Assembly: GCF_029227915.1 (NCBI RefSeq)
Contig: NC_079887.1
Span: 21,513,650-21,573,649, forward strand
Direction: 5' to 3'
DNA from: Hydractinia symbiolongicarpus
Taxonomy: Eukaryota > Cnidaria > Hydrozoa > Anthoathecata > Hydractiniidae
DNA: 60,000 nucleotides
Shown here one piece after another: positions 52,683 through 60,000 of this stretch (its first letter is position 1; each line of letters starts with the position of its first letter). The translations under genes and the position numbers were made by a program. The notes below the pieces were generated by a model that saw only the letters and a program-made list of their open reading frames with translations, was not told the origin of the DNA and ran no database searches.

Positions 52683-55333
52683 ATGCCTGGGGAAAATTGC
52701 GCAATATTTGGTTGTTCCACTTCCAGAAGACATAAGGATATAAGTATTTTCAAAGTTCCTTTGCCAAATAGTGATTTCAACAAGACATGGGGTGAGAAAT
52801 TGATCAACATCATAACAAAGGATCGTGTGATTGATAAGCAGCTGAGAAAGCGTATTGATACCTTCAAGTTATATATTTGCGAACGTCATTTCTCGCCTGA
52901 TCAATTTTATGTTTACCCTACACGTAAGTCACTAAAAGAAGGGGAAATACCATATCTGAATCTTCCTAAAAAAAGTTTTCAAACTGTCACCATTAGTAGT
53001 GAAAGTCGTTCAACCACTTCTATACAAAAGCGTGAGGAATTCCTAGTTTTTCAAGATTTATCTCCGCCACCATCTCCTTCCACAATTTATAAAAGTTTTT
53101 CTGATTTTAAACAACGCATCGTGAAACTTTCATTAAGTAAAAGTTGGCATGTTGATATGCAGGATACTTTAGTCATTGTTACATGTTTTACCACAGATCA
53201 TATCCTACCAAAGTATGAAGTATTTATAGACCAATCATTAGCATTTTCTGTAAGGGTTTATGGTTGGATGTTGCCTGATGACCATGTCTTTTATTCGTTA
53301 TACAATCGAACATTTTATAACATTACACTTTCAAGTTTTATTTTTGAAATTAACCAATAACTACATATTATGTGGAGGTATTACTATGCTTGATCCTGGT
53401 AAAGAATTTAACTATCAAAAACATGTCATACCTAAAAAGTTTAATTACCTCTCCTTTCAACAGCAGTCATTTCAATCTCATCTACACCAAGATGAATACT
53501 ACCGGTCTAATGATTGCAGGATGCTGCTATCCACCAATGACAAACATCCATGTTTACAGTGTGTTTCTCACAACATAAAGGTTATGTATAGTGACACCCG
53601 AAAAGAAAAAAAGATGCTTGAACCAGCTAAATTGAAGGCACCGATTAAATTTACCTCCCCTGAAAGGATAAAATTAACTCTGCAAAATCAAAGACTAAAT
53701 TGTAAGAGATTGGAAAAGGAAATTGCAGAAATAAAAAATGCTTTAGAAAGTCACTCTGAAAATGTAAGTCCTGCGTTAAGTAAAGATCTAATATCTATTT
53801 TTACTGGTTGTGACAGAGAGGCTGTTCCACCTTTTATGAAGTTATTTTGGGAGGAGCAACAAAAGTATGTGCAATCTTCTAGTCCACATAGTGTCAGATA
53901 CCATCCTATGATCATCAAATACTGTCTGAATCTAGCTGCTAAATCTTCCTCTGCATATTCCGACTTGCGATTTGATAAAAACACTGGTTCTGGAATATTA
54001 GTCCTTCCCAGTTTGCGTACTTTGCGAGATTACCGAAACTACATTCGCCCAACCAGAGGATTTAACTATCAAATTATTGAAGATCTTTCTAAGAAAACAG
54101 CATTATTTTCAGCACCTGAGAGATTTGTCACCATACTATTTGACGAGATGAAGATACAGGAAGATTTGGTGTGGGATAAGTACACAGGTGAACTAATTGG
54201 TTTTGTGGACCTAGGTGATATTAATACAAACTTTGCAACACTCAAAAATGTAAAAGAATTAGCATCCCACGTCCTCGTTTTTCTTGTTAAAAGCATCGTA
54301 AACCCATTGTCATTCAGTTTTGCGACATTTGCTACCACCGGTATTACCTCATTTCAGCTCATGCCTATTTTTTGGAAAGCAGTTTCTTATTTAGAGGAAA
54401 TAAATTTAAAAGTTATTGCTGCTACAGCTGATGGTGCTTCTCCAAACCGTCGTTTTTTTAGAATGCACAAGTTATTATGTGGAGAGTCAGAAAAAAATGT
54501 AGTGTATCGTTCCATCAACCTATATGCTACAGATAAACGTTTTATATATTTTTTTGCTGATGTACCCCATCTCATTAAAACAGCTCGCAATTGTCTGTCC
54601 AACTCTGGTTCTGGTAGAGCAACACGGTACATGTGGAACAGTGGGTTTTTTGTACTTTGGAGTCACATATCTCAGTTATATCATGAAGATCTTGAAAGTG
54701 GCTAAAATGAGAGTCCGTTTGGCTGCACAAGTACTAAGTGAAACAGTTGGAAATGTAATTAATGAGTTTGGTCCACCTGAAGCAGCTGGCACTGCACAAT
54801 TTTGCATCATGATGGATAAGTTTTTTGACTGCCTTAATGTTAAAAACACTGTTGACCATGAATTGAAGAGAAAACCATTTTTAAGACCATATGAATCTAT
54901 CGATGATATCCGTTTCACCTGGCTGGACGATTTTCTCTCTTATTTCCAATTATGGAAGGAATCGATTAAAGAACGCAATGATCATCCTTATACTGCACAG
55001 GCAAGATCGAATATGTTCATCTCTTGGCAGACTTATGAAGGATTACAAATAACTGTACATTCCTTTAAAGAAGTCTGTAAATTCTTACTTGAACATGGCG
55101 TACGTTATATTTTGTCAGAAAGATTTTGCCAGGATGATTTAGAAAATTATTTTGGCAGACAACGTGCACGCCGTGACAACCCGTCAGTGAGAGATGTAGG
55201 CTATAATGATAACACCATCAAAAGCCAATTTTCTGTACGACCAATTGCTGGAAATGTTTGTGCCTCAGGTAGTAGCAAATTTAACCTTATTGATGATAGT
55301 CCATTGCCAAAAAGAAAGAAAAACTCTCAATAG
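52683..55333 (+). pseudogene. THAP9/P-element-like transposase, two frame breaks
   Basis: ATG at 52683. The N-terminal THAP domain (residues 1-95) shows C6-x4-C11, then W and CERHF, giving the C2CH zinc site, and IPYLNLP at its end. A frame break near 53340 leads into the next part (to 54705), with coiled-coil-like SPERIKLTLQNQRLN and FMKLFWEEQQKYV. The RNase H-like core follows: FVTILFDEMKIQEDLVWDKY, IGFVDLGDIN, IAATADGASPNRRFFRMH and YFFADVPHLIKTARNCL. A TAA with a short deletion at 54703 precedes the last part (MRVRLAAQVLSETVG to ERFCQDDLENYFGRQRARRD and KRKKNSQ), closing at 55333. The gene would cut and paste the element; here it is broken. Confidence 0.92.
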
Positions 55334-55805
55334 ATGCTACATCCCGGACATGGATTAAAACTGTCAAACCGGCTATTTTTATAGCCACAGTTTTAAAAAA
55401 AAACATTACACTGGCTATCAATATTTTTGGTCACATTCTTTAGTCCCCTTTATACTGGGGACTGGAGGGTTCTAGCAGAAAACAAAATTTTGTAGGTACA
55501 CATGGTATTTACTTCACCTGGAACTTTTTTCAACTCTACAAATTGAAAAATATTTGGAAAAAAACTTGCAATCAGTGATTTATAAGTCACTGAGAATATT
55601 TGGCGTTATCGACAAAACCTGTGAATAACTGCGTTCCTAATTTCTTAACAATAATAAAGCTAAAATAAACAATGTAAATAAATATATCAGGCACGTAGAA
55701 TAAAACATATAAGTTAAAGCCAAAACATGTTTTTTGAAAATTTGTGGCTATAAAAATAGCCTTTTTGACAGTTTTTTTAGTCCATGTCTAGGACTTGGCA
55801 AACAT
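55334..55805. other. Spacer between the two convergent P-element genes
   Basis: About 470 bp. A phrase near 55360-55400 (ACTGTCAAACCGGCTATTTT, TATAGCCACAG) recurs inverted near 55745-55785 (GTGGCTATAAAAATAGCC ... TTTGACAGTTTTT), bracketing the spacer with short inverted repeats. Confidence 0.6.
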
Positions 55806-56985
55806 TTAATGTCCCAGTTCTTTAGTAATAGCTGTTTTCTTTAGTTCAACTCTCAAAGCACGTTTTTTTGAATTCTGTTTAGCAGCCTTGTGTTTTTCAC
55901 GAATATCTTTAGCATATGAAAAGGTGCGAACTTTAGTAAACAATGTTAACATATGCTCCAACAAGTTTAAACTAACTTCTTCATCAACTTGTGGCTCCAC
56001 TTCATAACAGGCACTCTTAAAATTAGATAATGTTGTGACATACCAATTTGGTTTGGAAATTAATAGTTGACAACCGAAATATTTGTTCACATTTAACGAA
56101 AACTGCTTGCATTTTTTTGTTTACTCTCCACAAACCTCCACGATCACGAATATTAATATATGTCTGAGAATCATCGCTATCAACCTTACATGCTTGCAGC
56201 AGTGCAATAAATTGTGTGCGATTTGTTAAAGTAGCCTTTGAAAATCGAAACCTAGAATGTAGCTTGTGAAGAATATATCCACCAAGATAATCTAAACTTT
56301 TGAGCTCTTTTTCTGAAATTTCTGCCACCTGTAGGTCTTTGGGTGTATCTTTACCAATGCCTGATAAATGGGTCAACATATGATTTGCCACTTCTGCAAG
56401 TAAAATATTGCTAAATCGTGTTTCTTCAAATTTTGATGGTAGGATATTTTCCTTCAACATGCCATAAAAATACATGTAAAAATCTTCAGCATCCCCAGAA
56501 TATTTTTCAATCATTGGTCTGAACTTGTTCCATAGTTCAATAGCATCATCAGTTGAAAATAAAAAATTTTCTTTCGAGAACAAGCATCTAATATTTTCAG
56601 GCAAACACAAATCTTTAAAGCATGAATCAGCACATTTATTTACAATTAATTTTAAAGTTAAGGGGTGAAATTTCTTCAAACATTGTTCTTCCTTTGACAG
56701 CTGTGGTATGGAAATACTAGAGTCACAAGAATTTGTTGTGATAGTTGCTGATGTATGTTTAACATTGCAATGCCTAGTAAGACCACGTTGTGATTTACAA
56801 ATTATTTCACAATGTTGACAACGATAAACAGCTTTATTTTTTTCGTTATCCATTACTTCAGTAACTACAGCGTTCACATCTGCATTAAAAATTGCATCAT
56901 CGTCAAGAAAACCACCATCAAGTAACTGAAACAAGTCATCAAGTTCGTCACCAGCTAAGTAATCTTCCTGTGCTGAAGCCGCCAT
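55806..56985 (-). pseudogene. C2H2 zinc-finger accessory protein of the P-like element, one frameshift
   Basis: ATG at 56985 on the minus strand, about 110 bp inside the right end. An acidic leader (LDDLFQLLDGGFLDDD) precedes one C2H2 finger, CQHCEIICKSQRGLTRHCNV (C-x2-C-x12-H-x4-H, about residues 55-76). A conserved C-terminal part reads LDYLGGYILHKLHSRFRFSK and TYINIRDRGGLWRVNKKMQA. The frame breaks at about 56050-56090, and the rest (LLEHMLTLFTKVRTFSYAKD, then a basic tail) ends at 55806. I recall related 'YIAGYI ... NRGGL' proteins next to P-like transposases in other invertebrates. The function is unknown; it may bind DNA or assist transposition. Confidence 0.7.
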
Positions 56986-57103
56986 GTTTAACTTTCGTGC
57001 AATATCGGAGGGTCGTCCTACCTAAGTTAAGGATACATTGCGTAAACAATGTCGGTGGTCGTTGCCTCTAGACTATCTTTTTTTCTTATGACTATGCCCT
57101 ATG

Positions 57104-58015
57104 TCAGGATCAGTCTAAGGTTAGTGGGGTAAAATATGTGGGCGAAAATACATGAAGACCTGAAAAAGAAATTTTATTTCCCCTTGCAAAGCTTTTGATA
57201 ACAATAACTGTGAGTACATCAGGATCGTTAACCCTGAAGAGGCCAGACAAAAAGGCCGTCCAAGAACTTTTACGAGCGCGCAAGTTGAAGATTTTGTGTG
57301 AGAGGTCAGGCTTAAAAATAAGTATAAACGATTTTCACTTTCTTATTACTTTTTTTATTAGGTCATCGAAACAATAAAAAAATGCACGTACGCGTGTAGT
57401 TTGAGCTTTAGAACCTTTAGAAATGAGTTTTTTATGAAAAAAAAATACAATAAAAATACAATAAAAATCGCTGTGTAAGCTTTACAGCATTGAAATAGCG
57501 CGCGAGAAATTCTAGAAAGATCTGCCGTTCTGTAAAATATAAACATATACCACATCGGCGAGATCTGTTTTGTAAATTACACACGCTTGCTTTATCCTCT
57601 CTTTTTTGTATTCATTCTCTCAGGCGAAGCATGGTAATTCAGAAATCTTGCATTATCTTTCTAAACTTCTAAAGGTATGGGCACAAATTTGCTTGTTTCT
57701 TATTCAAAGATGCCCAGTGATACTTTATAAGGTTATATTCGTGTTGAGAAGGCTTTTTTAAGTCACATTTGAACTTTAACCGAGACCTAATTTTTTGGTT
57801 TAAAACCTGTATATTTAGAGTGTCCGATGTTAGGGGTAGAATGATTTTTGGTGAATTATGACTTAAGTCTCCGATATGAATTAAGTCCTTTTGAAATTGT
57901 TACAGCTTTAATAGGGTAATTCTATGCATTTAACATTATTTATAACTGCTTCTCTGATACGAAGAAATAGTCCGAAGTTGGGGGTAATACAAATAAATTG
58001 TCGTGTTTTTAAGAA
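57104..58015. other. Spacer, no supported gene
   Basis: About 900 bp between the P-like and pogo-like elements. A short plus-strand phrase at 57195-57300 (SGSLTLKRPDKKAVQELLRA) could be a stray exon; not assignable. The left end of the pogo-like element should lie in this stretch, but I did not find its terminal repeat. Confidence 0.4.
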
Positions 58016-58469
58016 ATGGCAATAAAACGATCCTACAGACGGTGGTCAGATGACGATATGGCCAATACACTGGTAGAAGTTAACAAAAGCATGTCGTTAG
58101 GTAAAGCTTCTAAACAGTTTGGCGTACCAAAGCGTAAGTGTAAAACTGATAAACCTGGCCGACACACAGAGCTGGCATGTGACAAAGAAACAACGCTTGA
58201 TAAATACGTAAAGCTTATGGCAAGCGTTGCTAATCCATTGTCAGTGGCAGCTGTTAAGATGTTTGCTTGGGATATTGCCAAACGAAAAGGAAGTACTCGA
58301 TTCAATAAGGTAACTGGCCATTAGATAATTGGTGGCACAAATTTAAGAAACGACACTAAAATGACCTAACCCATTTTAAGTCGGATATGAAAATAATTTA
58401 CAAAGAGGTGGCTAGCCACCGCAATGATGTTAGGTCTTTGGAAATAAGGTAGAGGTTGTACTCCCTAGA

Positions 58470-58806
58470 GAAAATGCCTCTAAAAGCACAATTTTCCCTT
58501 TTTTCAAGGAATTAATTAAAATTTTTTAAAAAAATATAAAGGACACAACACATTTGAAAAGATGAACAGAACTTTAACCAAGGGCAAGTAGGTTTCGACC
58601 CATATTTCTGAACCTAAGTGGCCTGGATGGTTAGCTGGGTCACCTCGCAGAGGTCCGTGGACAATCATCAGCAGAAACTACACATCCCTATCTTCCTAAA
58701 CTAAACTTTGACCACTTTCTGTTCAACTGTGCTATTCTTTGTTTTTAATTCAGGTAATAAGTGGAGTCGTTACTCTCCAAAGAAAAGATCATGTGTGATC
58801 AAACCC
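58470..58806 (-). repeat. Dispersed structured repeat, copy 3
   Basis: About 85-90% identical to 42249-42600, from AAAATGCCTCTAAAAGCACA to GTGTGATCAAACCC. It contains the stem region at 58626-58688, here with mismatches (GGATGGTTAG against CTACACATCC), and one copy of the 100-bp unit's start. It interrupts the pogo-like gene between its DNA-binding and catalytic parts. Confidence 0.88.
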
Positions 58807-59019
58807 TGATAGGAGAAGAAGTAGAATGGCAAACGTGAATGTTATGAATCAACATATCAATTTATTAAAAAAGACTTTAGAATATCTTGACATGATGCAC
58901 AAGCCAGACAGAATATTTAATTTTGATGAGACTGGCATTGCCATGGACATGAAATCTGGAAAAGTGAGTACTCTATTTACGTAGAAAGGGCAAAGAACCT
59001 CTATTGTCTATCATTGTCT

Positions 59020-59092
59020 AAGAGCAAAGGCTTCGAACCCAGATCACTCAACACTTGCCACTTGTCAACCCATTATACTACGTGTGACTGGG
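59020..59092 (-). repeat. tRNA-like SINE relic in the pogo-like intron
   Basis: On the minus strand TAGTATAATGGGTT resembles a tRNA A box. About 45 bases on, GGTTCGAAGCC (59029-59039) is a perfect B box. The spacing is longer than in most tRNAs and no cloverleaf is obvious, so a tRNA-derived SINE head is more likely than a tRNA gene. Confidence 0.5.
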
Positions 59093-60000
59093 ACGGAAGT
59101 TGTAATTAAATCCCGCATTCAAATATGTGACATTTTCTTATAGAGCAAGGGCAGTCGCAAACATATAACAGCAAATGTTACCGTCTCGGCAGATGGTTAT
59201 CCTTTACCTCCTTTTATAATTTTTGAAAAGTGCTACCTAAGTGGCCCATATGCCCGAACATAGCCATACAAAGTTCTATATCCACTTCACCTAACGAGTA
59301 TATGAATAGGAAGTTATTTAAAAAATGGGTGCAAGAGCTATTTCTAACAGAAACTGAACACGTTAAGAAACCATTGCTTCTTATCTTGGATGGACAAGGT
59401 TCGCACATGGATATTGATACAATAGACTTGCTCGTGCAAAAAGATATCCATCTCTTCTGCTTGCCATCTCACACGACGAACATTATACATCCCCTTAACA
59501 TGACAACTTTGAAGCCTTTGAAAGAAATATATTTTTCATTCCATTCGAAGCTATTGATAAGAAAAGGCTAATGCCTTCTATCTCTGAGCCGCCAGAGGGA
59601 CAACCACCATCACCAGTTTATACACCTCACCCAACAGCTTTAACATCTGCCCTAACATCAGCATCCATTTCTTCTTCCACGTCAATCATGGCCACATTGC
59701 CTAGCACCGTAGTTAGCACACCATCTGTTAATGGTCTTCAATAGTAACAACACCATATTGTTCACCAGCATCACCATCACTATGTACATTACCAGGTGGT
59801 GCAGATGTGCACTTAAATGTTATATCGTCTACGCCAAATCAGAAAAAAAAGAGATCTAATCCGTTACTGGCTGTAATTCCCGATTCCATCATTCAGTCGC
59901 TTATTATTCTATCGTCACCTGAAAAGAACAGAAAGAACGTCAGAGTCATAAGAAAAGCAAGAGTACTTACATCTGAGGACCATATAAAATTATTCAGGGA

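Larger units (their letters stand above)
52508..57096 (+). mobile_element. P-element-superfamily transposon, complete
   Basis: Terminal inverted repeats of 27 identical bp (52508-52534 and 57070-57096, starting CATAGTCATAAG) are flanked by CCCTATG on both sides (52501-52507 and 57097-57103), close to the 8-bp duplication expected of P elements. It carries a THAP-domain transposase gene rightwards and a C2H2-domain gene leftwards; the two converge. Length is 4.6 kb. The ends are perfect, yet both genes carry frameshifts. Confidence 0.95.
58016..60000 (+). pseudogene. pogo/jerky-like transposase gene with an intron and a repeat insertion (runs off the right edge)
   Basis: ATG at 58016. The first part, MAIKRSYRRWSDDDMANTLV and MSLGKASKQFGVPKR, is a psq-type helix-turn-helix; the frame is lost after FNKVTGH near 58324. 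A structured repeat then interrupts (58470-58806). The DDE_1 core resumes with PDRIFNFDETGIAMDMKSGK (first Asp). An intron of 180 bp follows (58964-59143, gtgagt ... tatag), then SKGSRKHITANVTVSADGYP, LLLILDGQGSHMD (second Asp) and FCLPSHTTNIIHPLN. The usual Asp of the third position is Asn here. After stops, LLAVIPDSIIQSL and ARVLTSEDH continue to the window edge. The transposase is inactive as read. Confidence 0.88.

Noticed and set aside
59020-59092. Functional tRNA gene
   Set aside because: B box is perfect, but A-to-B spacing is too long and no acceptor stem can be drawn.

Overview
The window is animal nuclear DNA: AT-rich, with clean GT-AG introns, a multi-exon secreted or membrane-protein gene and a dense layer of transposons of many classes. 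The mix (P-element-like THAP elements, Penelope, DIRS, REL-type LINEs, pogo, PIF/Harbinger, and a Rep/SF3-helicase relative) together with a NIDO/Kazal extracellular protein best fits an early-branching animal, most likely a cnidarian. The species cannot be named from sequence alone. All protein calls rest on motif recognition by eye; no database search was run.

Layout. 1-2010: right-hand part of a minus-strand Ty1/copia element with one LTR and its primer-binding site. 3326-13388: the only convincing host gene, minus strand, about 13 exons: signal peptide, NIDO domain, Kazal domain, a run of tiny phase-1 exons repeating 'MSSY/MSSR', a MAM-like start and a predicted C-terminal membrane anchor. 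Its first intron and 5' flank hold two diverged MADF-domain relics. 16400-18165: a broken member of a repeat-associated protein family I cannot name, fused in one reading frame to a dead LINE (18166-20470). 22973-24698: pogo/Tigger element. 24868-28517: PIF/Harbinger element with a Penelope element nested in it (26969-28332), both with target-site duplications. 29478-32853: Tc1/mariner-type termini enclosing a Rep/SF3-helicase pseudogene and a degraded mariner transposase. 35961-36865: LINE 3' end with poly(A), inside fragments of a SAP/PHD-like gene. 40190-44837: chromodomain Ty3/gypsy element with an env-like gene overlapped at its 3' end by a protease-type ORF; it abuts an inverted second gypsy fragment (to 46030). 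46680-51530: DIRS-type tyrosine-recombinase retrotransposon, interrupted by repeat insertions and by a minus-strand REL-endonuclease/ubiquitin-protease retroelement (48600-50830). 52508-57096: complete P-like element with a 7-bp target duplication, a THAP transposase and a convergent C2H2 accessory gene. 58016-60000: pogo-like transposase gene with an intron carrying a tRNA-like SINE relic.

Almost every transposon gene is broken by frameshifts, stops or lost catalytic residues, so most of the window is a layered record of insertions. The order of events can be read in places: Penelope after Harbinger; the structured 3' repeat after the gypsy env-like gene and after the pogo-like gene; the REL/USP element after DIRS.

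Most unusual points: a USP-type deubiquitinase in frame with a retrotransposon REL endonuclease; a dispersed repeat with a long paired stem showing compensatory base changes; an aspartic-protease ORF overlapping the end of an env-like gene; the Rep/SF3-helicase relic inside mariner-type termini; and the host gene's array of micro-exons.
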